In this document: positions 46,567 through 54,807 of the stretch, one piece after another | Position numbering within the stretch: the stretch's first letter is position 1 | Layout: each line of letters begins with the position of its first letter | Origin: Paracoccus onubensis | GTDB taxonomy: Bacteria > Pseudomonadota > Alphaproteobacteria > Rhodobacterales > Rhodobacteraceae | Assembly (NCBI RefSeq): GCF_003591515.1 | Contig: NZ_QZCG01000002.1 | Coordinates: 1-64,000, forward strand | Reading direction: 5' to 3' | Length of the DNA stretch: 64,000 nucleotides | Position numbers and translations under genes: made by a program | Notes under the pieces: generated by a model | Database searches by the model: none | What the model was told of the DNA's origin: nothing | The model's input: only the letters and a program-made list of their open reading frames with translations

Positions 46567-48084
46567 ATGACCTTCACCCCCCATGGCAAGCATCTGATCG
46601 CAGGTGAATGGATCGCGACCGATCAGCATTTCAGATCCGAACCCGCCCACGGCCCGGCACATGATTTCAGCATTGGGACCGTCGATCTGGTGGATCGCGC
46701 GGTGCAGGCGGCCGAGGATGCCTTCTGGACCTATGGCTATAGTTCGCGCATGGACCGCGCGGCTTTCCTTGACGCCATCGCCGATGAGATAGAGGCGCGC
46801 GCGGATGCCATCACCGAAATCGGCACGCAGGAAACCGGCCTGCCCGAAGCGCGGCTTCAGGGCGAACGCGGTCGTACCACGGGCCAGCTTCGGCTGTTCG
46901 CCGAACATATCCGCAAGGGCGAATATCTGGATCGCCGCATGGATCCCGCCTTGCCCGACCGGCAACCCGCGCCGCGCCCGGAAATCCGGCTGGTGGAGCG
47001 TCCTGTCGGGCCTGTCGCGGTTTTCGGGGCCTCGAATTTCCCACTGGCCTTCTCGACTGCGGGTGGCGACACCGCCGCCGCCTTGGCCGCAGGCTGTCCG
47101 GTTGTGGTCAAGGGCCATTCCGCCCATCCCGGCACCGGAGAGATCGTTGCCGAGGCGATTCTTGCTGCCATTGACAGGACCGGGATGCCGAAGGGTGTCT
47201 TCAGTCTTGTTCAGGGCGGTAAGCGCGACGTGGGACAGGCTTTGGTCCAGCATCCCCTGATCAAGGCCGTGGGTTTTACCGGCTCGCTTGCCGGCGGACG
47301 TGCGCTGTTCGATCTTTGCGCCCAGCGGCCCGAACCTATCCCGTTCTTCGGCGAGCTTGGCTCGGTCAACCCGATGTTCCTGATGCCGGAAGCCATGGCC
47401 GCGCGGGCCGAGGAAATCGGCAGCGGTTGGGCGGGATCGTTGACCATGGGTGCCGGTCAGTTCTGCACCAATCCCGGTATCGCGGTGATCATAGACGGCC
47501 CCGATACCGACCGTTTCATTGCCGCGGCAAAGTCGGGTCTGGAGAAAACCGGCTCTCAGCCGATGCTGACCGAGGGCATTGCGGCAGCCTATCGCGACGG
47601 CAAGCAACGCTTCGAATCCCGCAATTCGGTAAAGCCGGTTCATGTGACCGAATCCGCGGGACGCGAGGCCAACCCGAATCTTTATGAAACCACCGCCGAA
47701 GCCTATTTGCAGGATCGCGCATTGGGCGAAGAGGTGTTCGGCCCGCTTGGCCTGATCGTCCGGGTGGCATCGGTCGATGAAATGCTGACGCTCGCCAGGG
47801 GTTTCGAAGGCCAGTTGACCATGACCCTGCATATGGATGAGGGCGATCTGGCTCAGGCCCAGAAACTCCGCCCGGTCCTGGAACGCAAGGCAGGCCGAAT
47901 TCTGATTAACGGTTTTCCGACCGGAGTCGAGGTCGTCGATTCCATGGTTCATGGCGGACCCTATCCGGCGTCCACCAATTTCGGGGCAACCTCGGTCGGC
48001 ACATTGGCGATCCGCCGTTTCCTGCGGCCGGTCAGCTATCAGAACTTCCCCCAGGCGCTGCTTCCAGAGGAGCTTCGTCAGTAA
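46567..48084 (+). CDS. Aldehyde dehydrogenase, probable alpha-ketoglutaric semialdehyde dehydrogenase
   Basis: The ATG at 46567 follows AAGGAC; the product is 505 aa. Catalytic Glu is in PFFGELGSVNP near 265 and catalytic Cys in GAGQFCTNPG near 305. The stretches VFGASNFPLAFSTAGGDTAAAL and HPLIKAVGFTGSLAGGRAL are typical of the subgroup that oxidises alpha-ketoglutarate semialdehyde to alpha-ketoglutarate in non-phosphorylative pentose or sugar-acid pathways. This and the FAH-family gene point to a route ending in the TCA cycle. It is the last gene of the rightward operon. Confidence 0.9.
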   Translation: MTFTPHGKHLIAGEWIATDQHFRSEPAHGPAHDFSIGTVDLVDRAVQAAEDAFWTYGYSSRMDRAAFLDAIADEIEARADAITEIGTQETGLPEARLQGERGRTTGQLRLFAEHIRKGEYLDRRMDPALPDRQPAPRPEIRLVERPVGPVAVFGASNFPLAFSTAGGDTAAALAAGCPVVVKGHSAHPGTGEIVAEAILAAIDRTGMPKGVFSLVQGGKRDVGQALVQHPLIKAVGFTGSLAGGRALFDLCAQRPEPIPFFGELGSVNPMFLMPEAMAARAEEIGSGWAGSLTMGAGQFCTNPGIAVIIDGPDTDRFIAAAKSGLEKTGSQPMLTEGIAAAYRDGKQRFESRNSVKPVHVTESAGREANPNLYETTAEAYLQDRALGEEVFGPLGLIVRVASVDEMLTLARGFEGQLTMTLHMDEGDLAQAQKLRPVLERKAGRILINGFPTGVEVVDSMVHGGPYPASTNFGATSVGTLAIRRFLRPVSYQNFPQALLPEELRQ

Positions 48085-48115
48085 AGATATAGCGCGGAGA
48101 TTCGAGGGCGAACCA

Positions 48116-48328
48116 TTATGGGGCGGAGCGGCGTTGAGCCCGCAACCGTCCTTTCGACAGAAGCGTGACGCGGTCGCAAAGGGCGATGATTCTGTTCCCT
48201 GTAATGCCGCCTGCCAGCGGCTCGATCTTGATAACATTCGTCTCCGGATCGCCCGGAGGCCGCGCGGCAAAGGGTCCGGCCATCGAGATCGAACGGTCTG
48301 GGGCGATGATTCCGTCGAGAATATTCAT
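48116..48328 (-). pseudogene. Decayed N-terminal remnant of a CaiB/BaiF CoA-transferase
   Basis: The 70-codon frame begins MNILDGIIAPDRSISMAGPF and continues with AARPPGDPETNVIKIEPLAG. It aligns with the front of the intact CoA-transferase at 41444 (SIAMAGPFAAQRLGDLGADVIKIEP) over about 40 residues, then turns into unrelated sequence. The remaining ~350 residues of the enzyme are missing. It follows the SDR gene by 14 bp in the same direction, as the last gene of the leftward operon. I read it as a deletion remnant and not a functional small protein. Confidence 0.75.
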
Positions 48329-48342
48329 ATAAGGACGGCTCC

Positions 48343-49095
48343 CTATTGCATCGTCCAGCCGCCATTGACGGCAAGGGTTTGTCCGGTGATGAAGCCTGCT
48401 TCTTCCGACAGGAAGAAGCGGATGGCAGCCGCGATGTCTCCGGCGTGACCGCGCCGTTTGATTGCTTGCCGATCAAGCACCATGGCGCTGTAGCCTTCGG
48501 GATCGGGATGGATCTTCTCGGCATCGGTGGGAAACGCGCCTGGAGCAATGGCATTCACGGTGATGCCCCATTTGCCGAATTCCCGCGCCCAGGCCCGGGT
48601 CAGCCCCAGCAACGCTCCTTTTGACTGGATATAGGGCGCGAGGTTTTCCCACTCGCCCGACAGGGTGATAGAGGTGACGTTGATGATCCGGCCCCAGCCT
48701 TGCTTCCGCATCCCGGGCAGCGCCGCAAGCGTGCAGATCAGTGCCGCCTCGACATTGATCGCATGGATCTGAGCATGTTCCGGAAGACTGTATTCTTCGA
48801 AAGCTTTCGACGGATAGATGGCGGCGTTATTGATCACCGCGTCCAGTGCCCGGTCCACCGTCAGTTGGGCGAGCAGGGATTGCAGGCCGGGTTGATCGGC
48901 CAGATCGGCCTCGATCAGATGAAGCTGCGATTGCAAGGGTGCTGGCGTATCGGCAAGCAATGCTTCGTTCTTGCTGTGGTCGCGATCCAGCGCATAGACC
49001 TCTGCCCCGGCATTCAGCAGATCCAGCGTTGTCCTGTGGCCCAACCCGCCAGAGGCCCCGGTATAGAGGATGCGCCGCCCCTTCAGACTGCTCAT
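48343..49095 (-). CDS. Short-chain dehydrogenase/reductase
   Basis: This 250-aa SDR has TGASGGLGHRTTLDL near 12, VINNAAIYPSKAF near 87, Ser in NVTSITLSGEW near 140 and Tyr-x3-Lys in APYIQSKGALLG near 155; it ends TGQTLAVNGGW. The ATG overlaps the stop of the DUF4432 gene (ATGA). It is distinct from the SDR at 45762. It probably oxidises a sugar or polyol in the leftward operon; the substrate is unknown. Confidence 0.9.
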   Translation of the reverse strand: MSSLKGRRILYTGASGGLGHRTTLDLLNAGAEVYALDRDHSKNEALLADTPAPLQSQLHLIEADLADQPGLQSLLAQLTVDRALDAVINNAAIYPSKAFEEYSLPEHAQIHAINVEAALICTLAALPGMRKQGWGRIINVTSITLSGEWENLAPYIQSKGALLGLTRAWAREFGKWGITVNAIAPGAFPTDAEKIHPDPEGYSAMVLDRQAIKRRGHAGDIAAAIRFFLSEEAGFITGQTLAVNGGWTMQ

Positions 49096-50270
49096 GCCCG
49101 ACCCTCCAGCTTTCGGAAATTTCCGGAGGGGGCAGGATAGTCCTCGTCCGGCTGACCATGGATCGCGCGGATGCGTGCCTCGGCCCCGGCGACCGAATCC
49201 TGATCGGGCAGGATCAAGAAACGGCTGTCATAGCGGCGTTCGTCGCCATGGTTCAGCCAGATCATCTCATCCCGTTCGCGCGCGGCCAGATTGCCCAGGA
49301 CGTGATGCGAGGACGGCTCGATCCCCATTGCATATTGCCCGGCCTGAAGGTTCTGCCATTGATACTGGCAGGGAAACTGATCTTTACGGGTGACGACCAT
49401 GAAACCCAGTGCCAGACGGTCGTTGACCAGCGCCACCGGCACCTCGCCCAAACCGTCCGCGACCAGCTCGTGTTGCCAGACCTGTTCGTGGAAATCCTGT
49501 TGCGGTGCGGGCAGCCTGCGATAGCCGACTTCCTGATCGCGATAATTATCGGCATGTGCCGCCCAGAGTGTTTCCGCGATAGGCGCCAGATAACGCGCGC
49601 CTTCCTCCAGCACCGGATGGCCGACATTGATGTGATAGCAATACATGTGCGGCGTGCGATAAAAGCCGCGATTCACCACCCGGTCGGACAGATGGATTTC
49701 ATCGCGACCGACCTCGGCCTCGATGCGGCGATGCAGTTCCAGATGCTCGCCAAAGACGGCGGCCTGGGTGACAATACCCTCGGCCCAAAGGAAGCAGCGG
49801 TCCCCCTCCCATCTTTCGCCATAGCCGGTCAGATGCGCCGGGATCGCGCCCGCGCGACCGTGCAGCGAATGGGAAGCGGACTTGCGGGGGCCGTATATGT
49901 AGCTTTCGGTGGATACCTCGTTCATGAACAGGATATGATCCAGTCCGCATGTCACCATCAGGCCGGAAAAATTGCGCATCCAGCCAAGACCGCCTTCGCC
50001 TTCGTATTCGGCCAGTGAAGGATGGCGGAAGCCTGCAGGCGAGTGCCAGCCGATCGCGCGGCCATTATGATCGCAATCGCCGATATCCATGCAGCGATCG
50101 ACCAGCACCGTGAAGCGAAGACCCGAGCCGGTGCGGAACTCCAGCAACCGGTTGCCGCGTTCCAGCCCATTCTGTAACTCCATCAGCCGCACGCCTGCGG
50201 CGTGGCTCAGTCCACCGCTGCGGGCCTCGATCTCGCGGCGGGTGAATGTCTTTCCGTATAGTTCAACCAT
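49092..50270 (-). CDS. DUF4432 (aldose 1-epimerase-like) protein
   Basis: The 392-aa protein matches the DUF4432 branch of the galactose-mutarotase fold: GLRFTVLVDRCMDIGDCDHNG near 50, GWHSPAGFRHP near 74, GLMVTCGLDHILFMNE near 103 and MYCYHINVGHPVLEEGARYLAP split near 215-235. Conserved His and Glu residues for anomer interconversion are present in the form seen in this group. It likely prepares the anomer needed by the neighbouring SDR or Gfo/Idh enzyme. It is translationally coupled to the SDR. Confidence 0.85.
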   Translation of the reverse strand: MVELYGKTFTRREIEARSGGLSHAAGVRLMELQNGLERGNRLLEFRTGSGLRFTVLVDRCMDIGDCDHNGRAIGWHSPAGFRHPSLAEYEGEGGLGWMRNFSGLMVTCGLDHILFMNEVSTESYIYGPRKSASHSLHGRAGAIPAHLTGYGERWEGDRCFLWAEGIVTQAAVFGEHLELHRRIEAEVGRDEIHLSDRVVNRGFYRTPHMYCYHINVGHPVLEEGARYLAPIAETLWAAHADNYRDQEVGYRRLPAPQQDFHEQVWQHELVADGLGEVPVALVNDRLALGFMVVTRKDQFPCQYQWQNLQAGQYAMGIEPSSHHVLGNLAARERDEMIWLNHGDERRYDSRFLILPDQDSVAGAEARIRAIHGQPDEDYPAPSGNFRKLEGRA

Positions 50271-50302
50271 TCTCTGTCCTGATCCGTTTCACGCACCGTT
50301 GC

Positions 50303-50327
50303 GGCAGGGCGGCGCGGGCGCCCTGCC
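50303..50327 (-). promoter_or_regulatory. Intercistronic stem-loop between isomerase and DUF4432 genes
   Basis: GGCAGGGCG and CGCCCTGCC form a perfect nine-base stem with a seven-base loop in the 65-bp gap. It may stabilise the upstream message or partly terminate it, giving different levels of the two operon halves. Confidence 0.5.
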
Positions 50328-50335
50328 TGTCGGTT

Positions 50336-51250
50336 TCAGCAGCCGTTTTCGCGCAGTTTGGCGTCAAGGAAAGCCTTGGCGCGGGGCACATCCGCCTCGT
50401 CCAGATGCTCGATGATCATCGGGATGTTGGGATGCTTTTGCGCCAGACGCTTCAGGTAAAGGTCATAGTTCAACTCGCCCAGACCCGGTGCTGGCAGCTC
50501 GATCTCGCCCACGCCCCGGAAAGTATGGCTTTCGGCGGCCGAGCTGTCGCCGATATCCGAATGTTTCTCGGACTTGTCGTCGCCTGACCGTTTCACATCC
50601 TTGGCATGGCCGATCAGGATCCTGTCGGACAGCGCGTCAAAGACCCGATTCAGCGTCTGATCCATCTGGTCGATATTATGGGCCTCGAAATAATTGGTCG
50701 GATCCATCAGCAGGCCCAGACCGGGATGGTCGACCTCGGCGAATATGCGCAAGGTTTCCTCGACCGATCCGATGACGTTGTTTACATAGGTTTCCAGCAG
50801 AAAGACCGCGCCGTGATCCCAGGCGAATTGCGCAAGGTCGGTGATGACGGCGCGGCAATCCTCCCAGCCTTCCTCGGTCTTGTTCTTCGGATGGTGAACC
50901 CAGTCGCTGTCGGTTGCGAATGTGCCGGTTTCCGAGATGACATAGGGTGAGCCCAGATATTGCGCATGGGCCAGAATTTCCTTCAGCCGGTCCAGCCGCG
51001 CCTTGCGCGCGGCCGCGTCGGGATGAACGATATTGGTATAGGCCGAGATGCAGCTTACAGGCAGATGATGATCCCGGAACGTGTCGCGGATAGTGCGGCA
51101 TTTATCCGGCGTGACCTGCCCGTCGGAGACGTCGATATCGGTGAAATGCAGATCAAGCTGCACCGTGTTGAAGTCAAGCGCGCGAATCTTCTGCGCGGTG
51201 GTTTTCAGATCATAGGGGAAATACCCTGTGAAGATGCCGGTTTGCATCAT
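50336..51250 (-). CDS. Sugar phosphate isomerase/epimerase family TIM-barrel protein
   Basis: The start at 51250 is set by AAGGAG nine bases upstream, giving 304 residues and dropping an unlikely 74-residue extension. The protein is of the xylose-isomerase-like TIM-barrel type: TGIFTGYFPYDLKTTAQKI at the front, FLLETYVNNVIG near 150, GLLMDPTNYFEAHN near 175 and IGHAKDVKRSGDD near 215, with Glu, Asp and His metal ligands. It isomerises or epimerises a sugar or inositol-like compound. It lies 20 bp after the Gfo/Idh gene. Confidence 0.87.
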   Translation of the reverse strand: MMQTGIFTGYFPYDLKTTAQKIRALDFNTVQLDLHFTDIDVSDGQVTPDKCRTIRDTFRDHHLPVSCISAYTNIVHPDAAARKARLDRLKEILAHAQYLGSPYVISETGTFATDSDWVHHPKNKTEEGWEDCRAVITDLAQFAWDHGAVFLLETYVNNVIGSVEETLRIFAEVDHPGLGLLMDPTNYFEAHNIDQMDQTLNRVFDALSDRILIGHAKDVKRSGDDKSEKHSDIGDSSAAESHTFRGVGEIELPAPGLGELNYDLYLKRLAQKHPNIPMIIEHLDEADVPRAKAFLDAKLRENGC

Positions 51251-51270
51251 GGTGCCGTTCTCCTTGCGGT

Positions 51271-52356
51271 TCAGTCTTGTGAGATGTCGAAATCGACGCT
51301 GCGTCCCTGCGCGATCGAGCGATAGGCGGCCTCGATCAGTGCCATCGTGCGAACATTGTCGGCCACGGATAGGGCAGGGGCAGTGCCGCTGCGGATCGCC
51401 CATTGCAATTGTTCCATCACGCCGATGAACGCATGCGGGAACCACATCGTGTCCCATTCCGGACTGACCCATTGCCCGCCGGTTTCCAACTGCGAGGCAT
51501 AGGACAGGGTCGACGGCGCGCCGGTCGGCCAGCCGATCGAGCCCTTGGCGACGCCCTTCGTCCCCTCGACCCGCCAGGTGATCTGCTGGTCGTCATCATA
51601 ATCCCCGGCGCGCGGCCCCGACCAGACATCCTCAAGCGAGAGCGCCAGAAGCCCCGAAGGAAAGCGCAGCGTGGTCACGACGATACCGTCCTCATGCGCG
51701 AAATCGGTGCGGGGATCGGTGCGGGTGATCGTCGTCACCTCGGTGGGTTCGCCGAACAGGAACCGCAATGCATCAAGGTGATGCACGCTCATATTCGCCA
51801 AGGTCAGCCGGTCGTAACCCTGAAGAAAGCCCTGCCAGTGCGGGATTGCGTGCATGTCGATCTGCGCGAAGACCGGCTCGCCAAGGCTGCCGCGATCCAG
51901 AAGCTGCTTCAGTGACCGGATCGACTGATCGTAACGCATGTTCTGGTTGACCGACAGAAGCTTGCCTGCTGCCCTGGCCTCGTCACGTAATGCGCGCGCC
52001 TCATCGAGTGACAGGGCCAAAGGCTTCTGCGCCAATATCCCTTTCACATGCGGCTGTCGCAGAGCAAGGCGAATCAGCGCGGGTTGCAGATGCGGCGGAT
52101 AGGCGATGTCGACGATCTGGATCTGCGGATCCTCGATCAGTGTCTCGGGCGTATCGTGGGTTACCGGGATGTCATAGCGCTTCGCCAGATCTTCCGCCCG
52201 TGACCGGGTGCGCGAAGCGATGGCCGCAACCGGGAAACCTGCAAGCTGGTAGGCTTTCAAATGGCACTCCGCCATGATCATCCCGGCGCCAATGGCACCG
52301 ATCCTGAAATCGCGGCAGCGTATTCCGGGATCCGGCTGCAGATCCGATGCGGTCAT
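51271..52356 (-). CDS. Gfo/Idh/MocA-family oxidoreductase
   Basis: The ATG at 52356 has a GGGAGGAAAGG site, giving 361 residues. RIGAIGAGMIMAECHLKAY is the NAD(P)-binding front, followed by VDIAYPPHLQPALIRLAL and GILAQKPLALSLDEARAL near 120, in which Gln replaces the usual Glu of the EKP motif. The C-terminal domain has the expected sheet pattern with HHLDALRFLFGEP near 195. It oxidises or reduces a sugar, inositol or related ring compound. As first gene of the leftward operon it is divergent from the LacI gene. Confidence 0.88.
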   Translation of the reverse strand: MTASDLQPDPGIRCRDFRIGAIGAGMIMAECHLKAYQLAGFPVAAIASRTRSRAEDLAKRYDIPVTHDTPETLIEDPQIQIVDIAYPPHLQPALIRLALRQPHVKGILAQKPLALSLDEARALRDEARAAGKLLSVNQNMRYDQSIRSLKQLLDRGSLGEPVFAQIDMHAIPHWQGFLQGYDRLTLANMSVHHLDALRFLFGEPTEVTTITRTDPRTDFAHEDGIVVTTLRFPSGLLALSLEDVWSGPRAGDYDDDQQITWRVEGTKGVAKGSIGWPTGAPSTLSYASQLETGGQWVSPEWDTMWFPHAFIGVMEQLQWAIRSGTAPALSVADNVRTMALIEAAYRSIAQGRSVDFDISQD

Positions 52357-52430
52357 CCTTTCCTCCCTGATGCAGGACCCTCCCGGTCCCGAAACTATTG
52401 GGAAGCTGACAGCCGATCCACACAAAAACA

Positions 52431-52523
52431 ATCATCATAATCAATCATAAAGCATCATTTCAGATCATTTGTGGAATGATATTCAAAATCATGAATCTGA
52501 ATGATATAATTTGATGGAATCAT
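52431..52523. repeat. Phased ATCAT repeat array in the LacI / Gfo-Idh divergent promoter
   Basis: Seven ATCAT and two ATGAT copies lie within 93 bp. Four ATCAT copies start at 52434, 52444, 52454 and 52464, exactly 10 bp apart, so they face one side of the helix. Inverted pairs also occur: ATCATT and AATGAT at 52464-52480, and ATCAT and ATGAT at 52488-52505. The patch is AT-rich and has no typical LacI CG-centred palindrome. It is a candidate operator array. Confidence 0.6.
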
Positions 52524-52567
52524 GTGAGATAATCCGCCGATCCGCATCATCAAGGTTTCCCGCACAT

Positions 52568-53575
52568 ATGCGTACCACCATCGCTGAAATTGCACGCAAG
52601 GCAGGTGTCTCGACCGCGACAGTCGACCGGGTTCTGAACGAGCGCGAAGGCGTTCGTCCCCGCACGCGTGAGATCGTTTTGCGCATCGCGCGCGATCTTG
52701 GTTATTTCGGACCGCAGACCGATAGCGCCGCAACGGGCGTCAGGATCGATTTTGTCCTGCCAGCGGGCCGCAACAGTTTCATGCGGCAGTTGCGGACGCA
52801 TCTGATCGGCGAGGCGGGAGGGAAGCCCGACCTGACCATTTGCATCCACGATGTTGAGCAATGGAGCAGCGGCCGTGTCGCGCAGAAATTGCGGGAGCTG
52901 CACGGCCAGACAGATGCGATCGGGATCGTCGCCCCCGACCGTCCGGAAGTGCGCGAGGAACTGAACACACTTGCCCGGACCGGTATCAAGGTCGCGACAC
53001 TGGTGTCGGACCTGCCTTCGGTCGAGAAGGTTGGCTATGTCGGGGTAGACAACCGCGCCGCGGGGCGGCTGGCGGGGCTGTTGCTGGGGCGGCTGATCGG
53101 CGCAGGCACGCGACGGGACGTTGCCTTGCTGGTCGGGCTGCGCGCCTATCGCGGCCACGAGGAGCGAGAGATGGGCTTCCGCTCGATCCTTGCCGACGAA
53201 TTTCCGGATCTGCGGATCACCACCTATGCCGAAGTCGGCGACAATCGGGATCGTGCCTATCACGAGATGCAGCGGATCCTGAATTCGGGGCAGGTTGCCG
53301 GGATCTACAATGTCGGATCCGGGAATCAGGGGATCGCACAGGCGTTGCACGAGGCCCGGACAAGCCGGAAGACGGTATTCATCGGCCACGACCTGACCGA
53401 TGCCACGCGTATCATGCTGATCGATCGCACCATGGATGCGGTGATTGACCAGAATGCGCGGGTCGAAGCGCGAGAGGTGATCAGGCTGCTGACCGATGCC
53501 GTCCGCAACGTGACGAGCAGCCTCTATCTGCCGCGACTCCAGGTGATCTTCCGCGAGAATATCCCTGAAATCTGA
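52568..53575 (+). CDS. LacI-family transcriptional regulator
   Basis: From ATG 52568 the protein has 335 residues. The N-terminal MRTTIAEIARKAGVSTATVDRVLNEREGVRPRTRE block (residues 1-35) is the LacI HTH with hinge. The rest is a periplasmic-binding-like sensor (RIDFVLPAGRNSFMRQL, YVGVDNRAAGRLAGLLLGR, TVFIGHDLTDATRIML). It is divergent from the Gfo/Idh operon and most likely represses it. Its ligand is probably a sugar or polyol. Confidence 0.93.
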   Translation: MRTTIAEIARKAGVSTATVDRVLNEREGVRPRTREIVLRIARDLGYFGPQTDSAATGVRIDFVLPAGRNSFMRQLRTHLIGEAGGKPDLTICIHDVEQWSSGRVAQKLRELHGQTDAIGIVAPDRPEVREELNTLARTGIKVATLVSDLPSVEKVGYVGVDNRAAGRLAGLLLGRLIGAGTRRDVALLVGLRAYRGHEEREMGFRSILADEFPDLRITTYAEVGDNRDRAYHEMQRILNSGQVAGIYNVGSGNQGIAQALHEARTSRKTVFIGHDLTDATRIMLIDRTMDAVIDQNARVEAREVIRLLTDAVRNVTSSLYLPRLQVIFRENIPEI

Positions 53576-53623
53576 TCCGCCGCCGATTGTTCCGCCCCGG
53601 CATCCGCCGGATCGGCCCATCGC

Positions 53624-54697
53624 TTACAGATTTGCGCCCCGGATCGCCTCGCAGACCGCATCCGTGACCTGCCGGGTGGTGGCGGTGCCGCCTACATCCG
53701 GTGTCATCACGCCATCGGCGCAAACCTGCTCGACCGCGATCATCAGGCGTTTGGCGGCATCTGCCTCTCCCAGATGGTCCAGCATCTGCGCGGCGGTCCA
53801 GAAGGTCGCGACAGGATTGGCGATGCCCTTACCCGTAATGTCGAAGGCAGAGCCGTGGATCGGCTCGAACATCGACGGGTAGCGGCGCTCGGGATCGATA
53901 TTTGCGGTTGGCGCCACGCCCAGACTACCCGCCAGCGCACCCGCCAGATCCGAAAGGATATCGGCATGCAGGTTGGTGGCGACGATAGTGTCCAGGCTTT
54001 GCGGCTGCTTGACCATGCGTACGGTCATCGCGTCGACCAACATCTTGTCCCAGCTAACATCCGGAAATTCTTCCGATACTTCGGCGGCGATCTCGTCCCA
54101 CATCACCATGCCGTGACGCTGCGCATTGGATTTGGTGACCACCGTCAGAAATTTGCGTGGGCGGGACTGCGCCAGCCTGAAGGCGTAGCGCATGATTCTT
54201 GTGACGCCGACACGGGTGAAGATGGCGACTTCGGTGCCGACTTCCTCGGGGAGTCCCTTATGCGCGCGGCCGCCGCTGCCCGCATATTCGCCCTCGGAAT
54301 TCTCGCGCACGATAACCCAGTCCAGATCACCGGGGCCGACGCCTTCCAGCGGTGAGTGGATGCCGGGCAGGATTCTGGTCGGGCGGACATTGGCATATTG
54401 ATCGAAACCCTGACAGATCGGCAGGCGCAGACCCCAAAGCGTGATATGGTCGGGCACATCCGGCGCGCCGACGGCACCGAAGAATATGGCGTCGAAGGTT
54501 TTCAACTGCTCGACACCATCTTCCGGCATCAGCGTGCCGGTTTTCTTGTAACGGTCGGAGCCCCAGTCGAAGCTTGTCACGTCAAAGCCGAAACCGCCGT
54601 CGCGCCGGGCCAGCGCCACCAATGCCTGAAGCCCTGCTGCGATGACTTCGGGGCCAATCCCATCGGCGGGGATGGCGGCGATCTTGTATTCTCTCAT
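53624..54697 (-). CDS. ttuC: Tartrate dehydrogenase-type beta-decarboxylating dehydrogenase
   Basis: This 357-aa enzyme is of the isocitrate/isopropylmalate dehydrogenase fold. AIPADGIGPEVIAAGLQAL, the subgroup signature FGAVGAPDVPDHITLWGLRLPICQGFDQYANVRP (spread over residues 73-107), VIVRENSEGEYAG, and TKSNAQRHGMVMWDEI with the catalytic Lys fit tartrate dehydrogenases, which act on L-tartrate, meso-tartrate or D-malate with NAD and Mn. An AGGGAG site precedes the ATG. It follows the paralogue at 54808 and lies near D-tartrate dehydratase. Its exact acid is not proven. Confidence 0.82.
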   Translation of the reverse strand: MREYKIAAIPADGIGPEVIAAGLQALVALARRDGGFGFDVTSFDWGSDRYKKTGTLMPEDGVEQLKTFDAIFFGAVGAPDVPDHITLWGLRLPICQGFDQYANVRPTRILPGIHSPLEGVGPGDLDWVIVRENSEGEYAGSGGRAHKGLPEEVGTEVAIFTRVGVTRIMRYAFRLAQSRPRKFLTVVTKSNAQRHGMVMWDEIAAEVSEEFPDVSWDKMLVDAMTVRMVKQPQSLDTIVATNLHADILSDLAGALAGSLGVAPTANIDPERRYPSMFEPIHGSAFDITGKGIANPVATFWTAAQMLDHLGEADAAKRLMIAVEQVCADGVMTPDVGGTATTRQVTDAVCEAIRGANL

Positions 54698-54807
54698 GGA
54701 AACTCCCTTGATTTATTCCGCGCACAGATCGTGGCCTCTATGATCCCGACCCGGAAATCAGGTGGCGGAGATCAGGTTTACCAATATGCGCGACCTGAAC
54801 CGGTAAC

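Noticed and set aside
46537..48270. 577-codon minus-strand frame opposite the aldehyde dehydrogenase
   Set aside because: Long antisense frames are common in high-GC genes; the plus strand has catalytic Glu and Cys motifs.
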